NCBI GenBank assembly: GCA_016791365.1
Contig: JAEUMT010000027.1
Coordinates: forward strand, 307,446 to 371,445
Origin: Hyphomonadaceae bacterium
Lineage (GTDB): Bacteria; Pseudomonadota; Alphaproteobacteria; Caulobacterales; Aquidulcibacteraceae
DNA: 64,000 nt
Reading direction: 5' to 3'
Both the position numbers and the translations under genes were made by a program. The notes under the pieces are model-generated. The model was not told the DNA's origin. It saw nothing but the letters and a program-made list of their open reading frames with translations, and ran no database searches. Positions within the stretch are counted from its first letter, which is position 1; the number at the start of each line of letters is the position of its first letter. Positions 1-9,186 of this stretch are shown piece after piece.

Positions 1-337
1 TGAAGTGATGGAAGGTCGCCATCGGCTGGATGTTGCGAGACCAGCAGGCGTCGATCACGCGCTTGTAGTGATCCAAAGCCTGTTGTGAGAACGCGCCCTC
101 TTCCGGTTCGATGCGCGCCCATTCGATCGAGAATCGATACGTGTTGAGGCCAAGACCCGCGAGGATCGCGAGATCATCGCCATAGCGCGCGAACTGATCG
201 CAGGCGACCCCGGAATGTTCGACAAAGAAAGACGGCTTGGCGCTCTCAAGCGCCCAACAATCGCTATTCCAATTGCCGCCCTCGACCTGATGCGCCGCCG
301 TCGCCGCGCCCCAGACGAAATCGGCGGGGAATGTCAC
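1..337 (-). CDS. GH1 family beta-glucosidase, N-terminal part (cut by window edge)
   Basis: The frame is open for 112 codons from a GTG at 337 to the window edge. It reads [14 protein letters not shown] near the N-terminus, then [19 protein letters not shown] at about residues 70-88, and ends in MATFHHF. These are the hallmark N-terminal blocks of glycoside hydrolase family 1 (beta-glucosidase or beta-glycosidase), which hydrolyses beta-linked glucosides. The acid/base and nucleophile glutamates lie outside the window. The GTG overlaps the sdhB stop as GTGA, so translation is probably coupled. No ATG is near and the RBS is weak, so the start rests on homology and the overlap. Confidence 0.88.
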   Translation of the reverse strand, partial: MTFPADFVWGAATAAHQVEGGNWNSDCWALESAKPSFFVEHSGVACDQFARYGDDLAILAGLGLNTYRFSIEWARIEPEEGAFSQQALDHYKRVIDACWSRNIQPMATFHHF

Positions 338-1116
338 AGCTTGCGCTCAACCATCGCCTTTTTGATTTCGGCGATTGCTTTCGCGGGGTTCAGGCCCTTC
401 GGGCAAACCTGGGCGCAGTTCATGATCGTGTGGCAGCGATAGAGCTTGAACGGATCTTCCAGCGCATCGAGCCGCTCGCCTTGCATCTCGTCGCGGCTGT
501 CATTGATCCAGCGATAGGCCTGCAGCAGCGCAGCCGGCCCCATGAAGCGATCGGCGTTCCACCAATAGGATGGGCACGCGGTCGAGCAGCACGCACAGAG
601 GATGCATTCGTACAAGCCATCGAGCTTGGCGCGCTCTTCCGGGCTCTGACGCCATTCGCCATCGGGCTCCGGCGTCACCGTTTGCAGATACGGTTGGATC
701 GCGGCGTATTGCGCGGTGAAGTTGGTGAGGTCCGGCACCAGATCTTTCAGCACCGGCTGATGCGGCAACGGCGAGATGGTGATCGTGCCGGCCGGCAGTT
801 CGTCGATGCCCTTGGTGCAGGCGAGCGTGTTGCGGCCGCCAATGTTCATCGCGCACGAACCGCAGACGCCCTCGCGGCATGAGCGGCGGAACGTCAGCGT
901 CGAATCCATGTCGTTCTTGATCGCGATCAGCGCGTCGAGAACCATCGGACCGCAGGTCGAGAGATCGACTTCGTAAATGTCCCAGCGCGGATTTTCGCCC
1001 GTCTCGGGTTCGTAGCGATAGACCTTGAACTCGCGCACCTTCTTGGCGCCGGCGCGCGCCTTGTGGCGCTTGCCGCCCTTCACCTTGGAGTTTTTCGGGA
1101 GCGTGAGTTCGACCAT
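334..1116 (-). CDS. sdhB: Succinate dehydrogenase iron-sulfur subunit SdhB
   Basis: This 260-aa protein is the electron-transfer subunit of complex II, passing electrons from SdhA FAD to quinone on the inner face of the cytoplasmic membrane. The [2Fe-2S] cysteines are C80, C85, C88 and C100 (CREGVCGSC then NTLAC). The C-terminal ferredoxin domain has CILCACC at 171-177 followed by CP at 181, and a later [14 protein letters not shown] block for the remaining clusters. The MVELTLP start is preferred over an in-frame codon 9 bases upstream. It lies 51 bases after creD, not next to sdhA as is usual in alphaproteobacteria, and its stop overlaps the GH1 start. Confidence 0.97.
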   Translation of the reverse strand: MVELTLPKNSKVKGGKRHKARAGAKKVREFKVYRYEPETGENPRWDIYEVDLSTCGPMVLDALIAIKNDMDSTLTFRRSCREGVCGSCAMNIGGRNTLACTKGIDELPAGTITISPLPHQPVLKDLVPDLTNFTAQYAAIQPYLQTVTPEPDGEWRQSPEERAKLDGLYECILCACCSTACPSYWWNADRFMGPAALLQAYRWINDSRDEMQGERLDALEDPFKLYRCHTIMNCAQVCPKGLNPAKAIAEIKKAMVERKL

Positions 1117-1167
1117 GATCCGCATACCTGACGAGCGCCGCAGCGCCCGTCAAGCATGCGAATTGTC

Positions 1168-2592
1168 TTAGGTTTGTCCGGTCGTTGCGGAAACGCCGCG
1201 GCCGTACCAATCGATCCGGCGGGTCGCGATCATGGTGGCGGCAATGACCACAAAGGCGACCACAGAACCGGCCAGCATGGCGAAGTCTTCCAGCGTCATC
1301 AGCACGTACATGGCGCCATAGAGCACCGCGAGGCCGATGAAGGCCCGAGCCCCGATGGCGCCCGACCGGAAGGAGGCGCCCGCATAATAGGCCAAGAGCC
1401 CAACCGTCGCCGCCGCGGCAATCGCGAACGCCAGCCCGAAACCGATGATTTCGGTCAACGCCAGCAGGAGCAGATAAAACACACACTGCGCCAGGCCCAC
1501 GAGGATGTATTGCGCCGGATGCGCTTTACGGCCGCTAACCGCTTCGAAGATGAGCGTCGATAAAAACACGATACCGATGAACATGATGCCATAGCGCACG
1601 GCGCGGGCGACGCCCTGATAGACGTCATCGGAGGCCACGAAGCTCACCGCCATGTCGCGAGCGGCGGCATTTCCAAGATTGAAGCTGGCAAGATCAGCCG
1701 CCTTCTCGATCGAGCGCGCGACCAATGCGGTCCGCCATGAAACCGAGAAGCGGTCGCCGGTGACTTGCAGTGGGCCGCTGGATTGGAAGAAGCCTTCCGC
1801 CCGCGCGTCCCGCCGGTCGCCCGTGAGCGTCACCGACGTATCCTGCGCATAGGCCGCAACGGAGAAACGCTGCGCGCCCGTGAGCTCAAGCCGTGTCTCG
1901 ACCGAAAAATCCGCTGGCGCAGCGCCCAAGTTCAACGGCGCGGCGAAGGCAACCAATGTCGTCGGCAGCGCGACACTCGGCGCCGAGAAGATGCCGGGAC
2001 GGGAATATTCCGTCGCCGGGGCAGCAAGCGACAGATCGGAGATCGGCTCCATTGGCGCGGTGCGACCGTCCGCGAAGCGCAGCGTCGGCGCGTTGCGAAT
2101 TGCGCGGCTATCGCTGACAAACATGGCGACGCGCGCTTGCGCCCAATCGAAGCGATATGAGCTATCAACGCCATTCAGCGTCGTTGCGGGGCGGAAGGCC
2201 GCATCGAACTCGGTGTTGGCGCGATACGTCGCGGCGCGATAAATCCCGCTTCGGCGCTCTTCCACCGTAAGGTCCGCGGTGGCCTCGCCCGTTTCCGCGA
2301 ACACGACATAGGTGCCGCGATCAGTTCGCCGTTGCGTGCGGCCCTGGTCGTCGGTGGTCTCGACCGTGCGCTGGTACGGGACCAGCAGCATCGGCCCGCC
2401 TACGGTCTGCGCGCCGCCGGCATCGCTGCCGATTTGAGTTGTCACTTGCGCCGCGCGGCTCTGCCGCTCGCCAACCAATCCGCCAACGATGAGCAATGGA
2501 ATGCCCATCACAAGCACCAGCAAACAAACAAGCAAGAGCTTCAGGCCCAATGATCCGCTTGGGATCAGGCCCGCGATTGGATTGGTCGCCAC
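1168..2592 (-). CDS. creD: CreD family inner membrane protein
   Basis: This 474-aa protein has one N-terminal membrane helix (LKLLLVCLLVLVMGIPLLIVGG). A long soluble, probably periplasmic, domain containing GGPMLLVPYQ follows. The C-terminal third is very hydrophobic, with about five helices. This is the layout of the CreD (cell envelope integrity, formerly Cet) family, whose exact biochemical function is not settled. The GTG start at 2592 is chosen because AGGGAGGG lies 5 bases upstream; the frame continues upstream but without such a site. The gene precedes sdhB on the same strand and may be cotranscribed with it. No creB/creC genes are visible here. Confidence 0.88.
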   Translation of the reverse strand: MATNPIAGLIPSGSLGLKLLLVCLLVLVMGIPLLIVGGLVGERQSRAAQVTTQIGSDAGGAQTVGGPMLLVPYQRTVETTDDQGRTQRRTDRGTYVVFAETGEATADLTVEERRSGIYRAATYRANTEFDAAFRPATTLNGVDSSYRFDWAQARVAMFVSDSRAIRNAPTLRFADGRTAPMEPISDLSLAAPATEYSRPGIFSAPSVALPTTLVAFAAPLNLGAAPADFSVETRLELTGAQRFSVAAYAQDTSVTLTGDRRDARAEGFFQSSGPLQVTGDRFSVSWRTALVARSIEKAADLASFNLGNAAARDMAVSFVASDDVYQGVARAVRYGIMFIGIVFLSTLIFEAVSGRKAHPAQYILVGLAQCVFYLLLLALTEIIGFGLAFAIAAAATVGLLAYYAGASFRSGAIGARAFIGLAVLYGAMYVLMTLEDFAMLAGSVVAFVVIAATMIATRRIDWYGRGVSATTGQT

Positions 2593-2650
2593 TTTAATCC
2601 CTCCCTCGCGCGTTCGGCTCAACGCGCGCGCACGCAATCCTCCCCGCGGA

Positions 2651-3079
2651 TCAAGGCGAGATGTCGACTGAGACAGCACTTTCCGGCGGCGCCCACTCCT
2701 CTATTTGCGGGGCTGGCGGCTCTGAGGTGAAGGCGATAACGAAAGCCGCCGCGCCGGCGAGCGCACACGCCAAGGAGAACAAGCGCGCGGTCCAATCGTA
2801 GGTACTCGCTGTCGCGTCAGCATCCGCGCCGGCGGTCAAAACGGACTGACGACGAAAATCGATCAGCAAGTATCCGAGCACGAACACCGGCGGAATCGCG
2901 AACCCCCAGGCCGAGACGTCGATCATCCACGGCCGCAGGTACAAGCCGATCGAGCCCAGCATCAGTCCGGCGAGAACCGCAAAGCTCGCGAAGGCTTGCC
3001 CGCGATCGCCGAGCGCCTTGCGCAAACGACGGCGCCGGTCGCCAAGCTCATCGAACAAATTTGTGAAGAATCCGGCCAT
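2651..3079 (-). CDS. Small membrane protein of unknown function
   Basis: This 142-aa protein begins MAGFFTNLFDEL followed by an Arg-rich stretch. It has hydrophobic segments at about residues 30-50 (FAVLAGLMLGSIGLYL), 58-75 (WGFAIPPVFVLGYLLI) and 105-123 (LFSLACALAGAAAFVIAF), and an acidic, proline-containing tail. Three helices are likely. It is the first gene of a minus-strand run leading to creD and sdhB, 58 bases from creD. A TTG at 3115 would add 12 residues, and neither start has a strong RBS. I do not recognise the family. Confidence 0.7.
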   Translation of the reverse strand: MAGFFTNLFDELGDRRRRLRKALGDRGQAFASFAVLAGLMLGSIGLYLRPWMIDVSAWGFAIPPVFVLGYLLIDFRRQSVLTAGADADATASTYDWTARLFSLACALAGAAAFVIAFTSEPPAPQIEEWAPPESAVSVDISP

Positions 3080-3177
3080 TGGCAATGGGATAGCCCAGCG
3101 CGCGCCGTTCCGCAAAGCCGCGTGACGGCTCGATTTTGCCGCGCTCAGGTCCTAGATTTAGGACAAAGGGGTACGCG

Positions 3178-5292
3178 ATGAAGCTCAACTGGAAATGGAT
3201 CGGGATTGGCGTCGGCGGATTTGTCGGCGTGCTGGTTCTGGCCGTGGTGCTGTTCATCGCGTTCTTCCCCAAAGACCTCGCAGCGCGGGAAGCCGAACGC
3301 CGGATCGAGGAAGCGACCGGCCGCGATCTCGTACTGGGCAACAACATCGAAATATCGTTCTGGCCGGCTTTGGGATTTTCGGTCGATAACGCCTCGCTCT
3401 CCAATCCCACGGATTTCTCGACCCCGTCGCGTCGCGGCGGCGTCGATGCAGCCGAGGCGCCCTTCATCACCGCGGAACGGATCGTCTTCGCGGTGAAGGT
3501 TCTGCCACTACTGCGTGGCGCCATCGAAGTGAAAGAACTCATCTTCGAAGGCGCGCAGGTCAATATGATCGCCAAGGAAGACGGCGAGAACAATTGGACG
3601 TTCCCAACCGAAGAGACGCCGGAAGATCAGACGACGCTGGAGGACCTGCGCCTCGACGATGTGCGCCTTACCGACGGCACGATCACGTTCCAGGGCGCGG
3701 ACGGCGAAGAGCCCATGGTGCTGGGCGATGTCGATGCGAGCCTGGCGCTCGAATCCTTGGATGCTCCAGCACAGCTGCAGGCCGCGTTCGATTATCGCGG
3801 CGAGCGCATGAACGTGGTGAGCGAAATCGCCTCGCCACGCGCCGTGCTGGAAAAAGGCCAAACCGCGATCACCGCCACGGTCAACACCGCGCCGCTCGAA
3901 GCCTCGTTCGACGGCACGTTCAACAGCGCCAATGGAGCGCTGCAAGGCGCACTTGAGGCCAGCGGCGCCAGCGTTCGCAATCTGCTCGCGTGGATGGGTT
4001 CACCCATGGGCGAAGGCGGCGGTTTCGGAAACTACAGCTTGAACGCGCAGATGGCGCGCGAGGGCGAAACCACGGCGTTGACGAACGCCACGATCCGCCT
4101 CGACAACATCAACGCGAACGGCAATCTGACGCTCCTCAATCAGGAAAGCGGACGGCTACGGATCACCGGCGCGTTGAGCGCACCCGCGGTCGATCTCAAC
4201 ACTTACCTGCCCGCGCCCGCCCAACAAGGAGCCGAAGGCGTCGAGGTCGACACCGCGTGGAGCAATGATCCGCTCGATCTTTCCGGCCTGCGCGCGCTCG
4301 ACGCCAATCTCGATCTCACACTCGGAACGCTGCAGTTCCAGCGCATGCGATTCTCGAACGTCGCGCTTGGTTTGCGCGTCGCCAACGGCGCGGCGGATGC
4401 GCGTCTGACGCGCATCTCACTCTATGACGGCGCCGGTACGGCGCGGTTGATCGCTGATGGATCGGGCCCTGTGCCGCGCATCGCTGTTGAATTGAACGCC
4501 CAGAACATCCAGGCAGAAACACTGCTGCGCGACGCGATCGGTTTCGACAGAATCGCCGGACGCGGCCGCATCACGGCTTCGCTTGTCGGCCAAGGCGCAT
4601 CGCAAGCCGCAATCATGCGCAGCCTGCGTGGCAATGCGTCATTCAACTTCAACGACGGCGAATGGAAAGGCGTGAATCTCGCGCAAGTGGCGCGCACCGT
4701 GCAAGCCGCGTTGAGCGGCCAGGCCGTAGGCAATGCCGCATCGACGGATTTCGCCGAGCTTTCCGCCACGTTCGCGGTCGCGGACGGCGTCATGGCGACC
4801 GACAATCTACGCTTGCTCAATCCGTTTGTGCGGCTTGAGGGTCAGGGGCTGGTGAATGTCGGCGCGCAAACGATCGACATGCGTATCGCGCCGCGCGCCG
4901 TGAACAACGCTCAGGGTCAAGGCGGCGACGTCAGCGTTGCCGGGCTCGGCATTCCGTTCCGGATTTCAGGGCCCTGGTCGCGCGTAAGCTTCCGCCCGGC
5001 GCTGGAAGAGGTCGTGCAAAATCAGTTGCGCGATATTCTAAGCCGCCAGGATGAAGGCAGCCCGCTCGCGCGTTTGGGCGAGACGCTGTTTGGGCGTACG
5101 CCGCCAGCTTCGACGACGGAAGCTGAGGGTGAAACGCCGGCGCCGCCCGCCGATGGCGCAACGCCTGCTGAGACGGAAACACCCGCAACGCAGCCCACGC
5201 GGCCGCGCAATCCGCTGGAGGATATTTTCAACAACGCCATTCGCGGCGCGCAAAAGCAGGAAGAAAAAGAAGAACCGGCGCCGACACCTTAA
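3178..5292 (+). CDS. AsmA family protein
   Basis: This 704-aa protein has an N-terminal membrane anchor (WIGIGVGGFVGVLVLAVVLFIAFF), then EAERRIEEATGRDLVLGNNIEISFWPALGF-type sequence typical of AsmA N-terminal domains. The long beta-rich region ends with an AsmA C-terminal block around residues 490-610 (GRGRITASLVGQG, RSLRGNASFNFNDGEWKGVNL, DMRIAPRAV). The last ~75 residues are Pro, Glu and Thr rich and probably disordered. AsmA-like proteins are envelope bridge-type proteins linked to outer-membrane biogenesis or phospholipid transport. AAAGGGG lies upstream of the ATG. It stands alone on the plus strand between the two separated sdh segments. Confidence 0.9.
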   Translation: MKLNWKWIGIGVGGFVGVLVLAVVLFIAFFPKDLAAREAERRIEEATGRDLVLGNNIEISFWPALGFSVDNASLSNPTDFSTPSRRGGVDAAEAPFITAERIVFAVKVLPLLRGAIEVKELIFEGAQVNMIAKEDGENNWTFPTEETPEDQTTLEDLRLDDVRLTDGTITFQGADGEEPMVLGDVDASLALESLDAPAQLQAAFDYRGERMNVVSEIASPRAVLEKGQTAITATVNTAPLEASFDGTFNSANGALQGALEASGASVRNLLAWMGSPMGEGGGFGNYSLNAQMAREGETTALTNATIRLDNINANGNLTLLNQESGRLRITGALSAPAVDLNTYLPAPAQQGAEGVEVDTAWSNDPLDLSGLRALDANLDLTLGTLQFQRMRFSNVALGLRVANGAADARLTRISLYDGAGTARLIADGSGPVPRIAVELNAQNIQAETLLRDAIGFDRIAGRGRITASLVGQGASQAAIMRSLRGNASFNFNDGEWKGVNLAQVARTVQAALSGQAVGNAASTDFAELSATFAVADGVMATDNLRLLNPFVRLEGQGLVNVGAQTIDMRIAPRAVNNAQGQGGDVSVAGLGIPFRISGPWSRVSFRPALEEVVQNQLRDILSRQDEGSPLARLGETLFGRTPPASTTEAEGETPAPPADGATPAETETPATQPTRPRNPLEDIFNNAIRGAQKQEEKEEPAPTP

Positions 5293-5340
5293 GTCCGTTG
5301 GACCAGCGGCGCCTTCGCCGGCCCGTGCGTGGCGCCGCGC

Positions 5341-5413
5341 TTCGACAGGCTCAGCGTGACGCCAACGCAAGCGGTGCGCGATGTTCCAGTAGCGTCATGC
5401 TGAGCTTGTCGAA
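5341..5413. repeat. REP-like inverted repeat
   Basis: Two 21-base arms at 5341-5361 and 5393-5413 are inverted copies with two mismatches, separated by 31 bases. The core reads TTCGACAGGCTCAGCGTGAC. Elements with this core are widespread intergenic repeats in bacteria. It lies between convergent gene ends (AsmA and the VOC protein), where it could help terminate transcription or protect mRNA ends. Confidence 0.75.
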
Positions 5414-5470
5414 GCAGACGCGGGCCCGCAGGCGATGGTGCGTGCTAAACCTGCAGCGTCGCGGCGGCGT

Positions 5471-5520
5471 TCCGCCCCTCACCCCCTAGCCCCCTCTCCA
5501 CAAGGGAGAGGGGGAAGAGA
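5471..5520. repeat. CCCCTCACCC-type inverted repeat
   Basis: A C-rich block with perfect 10-base arms CCCCCTCTCC (5490-5499) and GGAGAGGGGG (5505-5514) around a 5-base loop. A related element occurs at 27554-27592. It lies just after the VOC gene in its direction of transcription and may double as a terminator hairpin. Confidence 0.7.
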
Positions 5521-5526
5521 GCGGCG

Positions 5527-5910
5527 CTATTTTTTTTGACGCTCGGTCCAGAACACCGCGATCTTGTTGCCGTCGAGATCGCGGAAGTAGGCGAAATCGC
5601 CAAACGCGCCGCGCGCGCCGGGCTTGCCTTCGCAGGTCGCGCCAAGTGAAAGCGCTTTCTCATAGACACGCGGCACGTCGGCTTGTTCATCAACATTGAT
5701 GGCGAGCATCGTGCCGTTGCCGGGATGCGCTTGGCCCTCATCGTACGGTCGCGTGACCATGATCATCGCGCCGGAGCCCAGACGATACATCTGGCCGTGC
5801 GGCGTCGGGAAAAGACGCTTGCCGCCGAGTTCGGCGGTGAGCCCGTCGTAAAAACTGCAGGCGCGATCGAAATCGTTCGAGCCGAGACAGACGTAACCGA
5901 TTTGAGCCAT
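5527..5910 (-). CDS. VOC (glyoxalase/bleomycin-resistance) family protein
   Basis: This 127-aa protein starts MAQIGYVCLGSNDFDRACSFYDGL and ends FAYFRDLDGNKIAVFW. These are the N-terminal strand and the C-terminal D-P/L-D-G-N-K/L block of the vicinal oxygen chelate superfamily. Such proteins are small metal-dependent lyases, dioxygenases or resistance proteins, and the substrate cannot be read here. The ATG at 5910 has GGGAGAAG upstream, favouring it over a start 24 bases earlier. It follows the 138-aa secreted protein after about 98 bases on the same strand and converges on AsmA. Confidence 0.85.
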   Translation of the reverse strand: MAQIGYVCLGSNDFDRACSFYDGLTAELGGKRLFPTPHGQMYRLGSGAMIMVTRPYDEGQAHPGNGTMLAINVDEQADVPRVYEKALSLGATCEGKPGARGAFGDFAYFRDLDGNKIAVFWTERQKK

Positions 5911-6008
5911 GGCGTTTCTTCTCCCTCGCTGCATCGGGGCAGCCTTTTATCGTTTGGAGTGAAGGCCCAGCAACGTTGGAGCGTCAAGACTGACGCTGCG
6001 CCAGCTCT

Positions 6009-6425
6009 CTACTGCACACTCTGCGTTGCGCATCGGATATGGATCACACCAACATCAGCGTCGGCGGTCGCGCTCAGAACGAACGCGTCGGTGTTCAACT
6101 GGTTGATGTGATTGCGATAGCGCCGCTCGCCATAGCTTTGCGTGAGCGTGTCGTCAGCCAGCGTCCAAGTACCCGCTGAGCTGCCATGGCTAAACGAGCC
6201 GTCGGCTCGAAATTCGAGACGGATACGGCAGTCGGTGCGGGTGCTCCATGAGCCAACAAGCTCCTCGGGAAGCATCGCGCTCTGATCCAGATCAGCTATC
6301 GGACCCGGCGCTGGCCCTGAGTAAGGCGTTGGCGTCGGAGGTGCGGGCGGCAAATCTCGCTGCTGCGCGGCGGCATTGGCCGCGGCGCCAATGACGAGCG
6401 CGAACACCAACCCCCAGACGCGCAT
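6009..6425 (-). CDS. Secreted hypothetical protein behind sdhA
   Basis: This 138-aa protein has a signal peptide ([20 protein letters not shown], probable cleavage after AAAQ), a proline-rich linker, and a small beta-rich domain (ELVGSWSTRTDCRIRLEFRADGSF... GTWTLADDTL). That domain resembles lipocalin-like or stress-protein 'amount of signal' domains, but I cannot name the family. Its ATG overlaps the sdhA stop by one base (TGATG), so it is translationally coupled to sdhA. A periplasmic location is inferred. Confidence 0.8.
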   Translation of the reverse strand: MRVWGLVFALVIGAAANAAAQQRDLPPAPPTPTPYSGPAPGPIADLDQSAMLPEELVGSWSTRTDCRIRLEFRADGSFSHGSSAGTWTLADDTLTQSYGERRYRNHINQLNTDAFVLSATADADVGVIHIRCATQSVQ

Positions 6426-8215
6426 CAATACACCCGCTTCTTCGGCGGGATGTATTCGACTTCGTTGGTCATCGTGTTGGTGTGCACGGGGCGGTAGTCG
6501 ATCGTGGCTTTGCCGGTCTTCATATCGAGCCAGGCGAGCGTGTGCTTCATCCAGTGATTATCATCGCGATCGGGGAAGTCTTCGCGCGCGTGCGCGCCGC
6601 GGGACTCGGTGCGGTTCAGGCCGCCGACAACGGTGACGACGGCTTGCGCGATGAGGTTATCGAACTCGATCGTCTCGACGAGATCGGTATTCCAGATCAT
6701 CGAGCGATCGGTGACGCGCACGTCGGGCGCTTCCGCCCAGAGCTTCTCCATCCGCTGCACGCCCTCTTCCAGCACAGGACCGGTGCGATAGACGGCGCAG
6801 GTATCTTGCATCGTGCGCTGCATCTTCTCACGCAGCTGCGCCGTCGGCGTGCCGCCGTTGGCGTTGCGGAACTTGTCGAAACGCGCGAGGTGGCTCTCGG
6901 CTGCGTTCGCCGGTAGCGACGGCTGCGAGGCGTTGGCTTTCAGCTTGTCGGCGCAGCGTTGGCCGACGGCGCGGCCGAAGACGACGAGATCGATCAGCGA
7001 GTTTGAGCCCAGGCGATTGGCGCCGTGCACCGATACGCACGCGGCTTCGCCGACCGCCATCAGCCCTGGCACGATCTCATCCGGATTGCCGTTCTTCAGC
7101 GTGACGACTTCGCCGTGATAGTTCGTCGGGATGCCACCCATGTTGTAGTGGACCGTCGGCAGCACCGGGATCGGTTCGCGCGTAACGTCGACTCCGGCGA
7201 AAACCTTGGCGCTTTCGCTGATGCCCGGCAGGCGCTCGTGCAGTACTTTCGGATCGAGGTGATCCAAGTGCAGGTTGATGTGATCCTTGTTCGGGCCAAC
7301 ACCGCGGCCTTCGCGGATTTCGAGTGTCATGGCGCGGCTCACCATGTCGCGCGGGGCGAGGTCCTTCACGGTTGGCGCGTAGCGCTCCATGAAGCGTTCG
7401 CCGTTTGAGTTGGTGAGATAGCCGCCCTCGCCGCGCGCGCCTTCGGTGATGAGGCAGCCCGCGGGGAAAATTCCGGTCGGGTGGAATTGCACGAATTCCA
7501 TGTCCTGCAGCGGCAGGCCGGCGCGCAGAACCATGGCGCCGCCGTCGCCGGTGCAAGTGTGCGCGCTGGTGCATGAAAGATAAGCGCGGCCGTAGCCGCC
7601 GGTGGCGAGCACGACAGTCTGCGCGCGGAAGCGATGCAGCGTGCCGTCATCGAGCTTCCACGCGGTCACGCCGCGGCAGACGCCCTCGTCATCCATGATG
7701 AGGTCGAGGGCGATGTACTCGATGAAGAAATCGACCGCGTGGCGGAGCGATTGGCCGTACATCGTGTGCAACATGGCGTGGCCGGTGCGATCAGCGGCGG
7801 CGCAGGTGCGCTGGATCGGGGCCTCGCCGAAATTCTTGGTCATGCCGCCGAAGGCACGCTGATAGATCTTGCCGTCCTCGGTCCGCGAAAACGGCACGCC
7901 CCAATGTTCAAGCTCGTAAACGGCGGCGGGCGCGTTGCGCGTGAGATATTCGATCGCGTCCTGATCGCCCAGCCAATCCGACCCCTTCACGGTGTCGAAC
8001 ATATGCCACTGCCACTTGTCCTCGCCCATGTTTCCGAGCGAAGCGGAGATACCGCCTTGAGCGGCGACCGTGTGCGAACGCGTCGGGAAAACCTTGGTGA
8101 CGCACGCCGTCTTCAAGCCAGCCTGAGCCGCGCCGAGCGCGGCGCGGAGCCCGGAGCCGCCGGCGCCGACAACGACGACATCGAACGTATGATCGATCCA
8201 AGTGTAAGCGGCCAA
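6425..8215 (-). CDS. sdhA: Succinate dehydrogenase flavoprotein subunit SdhA
   Basis: This 596-aa subunit oxidises succinate to fumarate in the TCA cycle and passes electrons to SdhB. It shows the FAD dinucleotide fold ([18 protein letters not shown], residues 13-30), the covalent-flavin motif [10 protein letters not shown] with H48, a substrate-site HPTG block, and [20 protein letters not shown] further on. The start is a TTG at 8215, chosen because it gives the family's MAAY N-terminus and lies 4 bases after the sdhD stop; no ATG is close. It is the third gene of sdhC-sdhD-sdhA. sdhB does not follow; a secreted protein gene does. Confidence 0.98.
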   Translation of the reverse strand: MAAYTWIDHTFDVVVVGAGGSGLRAALGAAQAGLKTACVTKVFPTRSHTVAAQGGISASLGNMGEDKWQWHMFDTVKGSDWLGDQDAIEYLTRNAPAAVYELEHWGVPFSRTEDGKIYQRAFGGMTKNFGEAPIQRTCAAADRTGHAMLHTMYGQSLRHAVDFFIEYIALDLIMDDEGVCRGVTAWKLDDGTLHRFRAQTVVLATGGYGRAYLSCTSAHTCTGDGGAMVLRAGLPLQDMEFVQFHPTGIFPAGCLITEGARGEGGYLTNSNGERFMERYAPTVKDLAPRDMVSRAMTLEIREGRGVGPNKDHINLHLDHLDPKVLHERLPGISESAKVFAGVDVTREPIPVLPTVHYNMGGIPTNYHGEVVTLKNGNPDEIVPGLMAVGEAACVSVHGANRLGSNSLIDLVVFGRAVGQRCADKLKANASQPSLPANAAESHLARFDKFRNANGGTPTAQLREKMQRTMQDTCAVYRTGPVLEEGVQRMEKLWAEAPDVRVTDRSMIWNTDLVETIEFDNLIAQAVVTVVGGLNRTESRGAHAREDFPDRDDNHWMKHTLAWLDMKTGKATIDYRPVHTNTMTNEVEYIPPKKRVY

Positions 8216-8219
8216 CGGA

Positions 8220-8618
8220 TCAGACTCCGAAATTCACGAGCAGAACGGCGAAAATTGCGCCCACAGCAAGCACCAGCGGGAACGCGGCATTGAGGAACAG
8301 AAGAATCATCTTGGTCGAAGGCTTCAGGATGTAATCGACAATCACTTCCTGCATGCCGATCGACATATGATAGAGCCCGATCGCGACAAGCAGGATGACG
8401 CCGACAGCGTTCACCGGGTCGGCGATCCAATCAATGCTAGCGAGATAGCTGGCATCGCGCACGGACAACGCCACCGAAACCACGAACCACGGCGCAAGCA
8501 GAACCAACGCAATCGCGGTGACGCGTTGCGCGATGAAATGGCCGGTGCCCTCGCCCGAGGCGCCGTGGGCGCGGACTCGGCCGAGCGGCGTGCGCATGCT
8601 GCGTTCGGAATTGCTCAT
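8220..8618 (-). CDS. sdhD: Succinate dehydrogenase membrane anchor SdhD
   Basis: This 132-aa protein has three hydrophobic helices: [41 protein letters not shown] and [23 protein letters not shown]. The [14 protein letters not shown] motif at the second helix contains the expected heme-ligand histidine. With SdhC it anchors complex II and binds heme b and quinone. GGAGG precedes the ATG at 8618, and longer upstream extensions have anomalous Arg-rich composition. It is 5 bases after sdhC and 4 bases before the sdhA TTG start. Confidence 0.93.
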   Translation of the reverse strand: MSNSERSMRTPLGRVRAHGASGEGTGHFIAQRVTAIALVLLAPWFVVSVALSVRDASYLASIDWIADPVNAVGVILLVAIGLYHMSIGMQEVIVDYILKPSTKMILLFLNAAFPLVLAVGAIFAVLLVNFGV

Positions 8619-8623
8619 TGGCC

Positions 8624-9022
8624 TCAGCCTCCGAAGGTGAGCAGCGCCCAGAGCCCGATGGGCGCGGCGATGGCGAAGAGAATGGCGAACCAGGCGCTGG
8701 TGTCGGCGTCGGCGGGCGTGAGGCCGGCGCCGGTGTCGAACACCAAATGGCGGATGCCGTTGGCGAGGTGGTAGGCGAGCGCGGCTACGACGAGATACAT
8801 CGCGAGCTGCCCGTACCAAGCGGACAGAATTGTATCGACCAGCGCGTAAGGCTCAGGACCGAGCGCCGCGGCAATCAGCCAGATCGCGACGCCGATAGCC
8901 GCGCCGTAGAGGCCGACCCCGGTGACGCGATGGATGATCGAACTCGCCATCGTCACGTGCCAACGCCAGATGCTGACATGGGGTGCAATGGGACGGTCTT
9001 GCGAGCTCGGCGCACCGGCCAT
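8624..9022 (-). CDS. sdhC: Succinate dehydrogenase cytochrome b556 subunit SdhC
   Basis: This 132-aa protein starts MAGAPSSQDRPIAPHVSIWRWHVTMASSIIHRVTGVGL. The S-x-x-H-R-x-T-G quinone/heme motif is typical of SdhC. Three membrane helices follow, with a second conserved His in LAYHLANGIRHLVFD. It is the first gene of the sdhC-sdhD-sdhA operon. AGAGG lies upstream of the ATG, and a sigma70-like promoter candidate is at 9067-9094. The upstream extension is low-complexity and unlikely to be translated. Confidence 0.95.
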   Translation of the reverse strand: MAGAPSSQDRPIAPHVSIWRWHVTMASSIIHRVTGVGLYGAAIGVAIWLIAAALGPEPYALVDTILSAWYGQLAMYLVVAALAYHLANGIRHLVFDTGAGLTPADADTSAWFAILFAIAAPIGLWALLTFGG

Positions 9023-9066
9023 CGGGGACCTCTTGTTCTTGAATATAGGGTCAGATTCTGGGCCGG

Positions 9067-9094
9067 AACATAGGCCCGGACCCTCCCAAGTCAA
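9067..9094 (-). promoter_or_regulatory. Candidate sigma70-type promoter of sdhC-sdhD-sdhA
   Basis: On the minus strand TTGACT (9094-9089) is followed after 16 bases by TATGTT (9072-9067), about 45 bases before the sdhC ATG. This is a match to housekeeping promoter hexamers by eye only; no start site is known. Confidence 0.5.
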
Positions 9095-9186
9095 TCGAAC
9101 GAATTGACGCCGCCGACGGTCGATTCACCTGCGCACGGATCGAAAGCACATGCTAGCGTTTAGCCGCTTACGAAGGGGGACTGCCT

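Noticed and set aside
5341..5520. Possible CRISPR array
   Set aside because: Only inverted, not direct, repeats with no regular spacers; no cas genes in the window.
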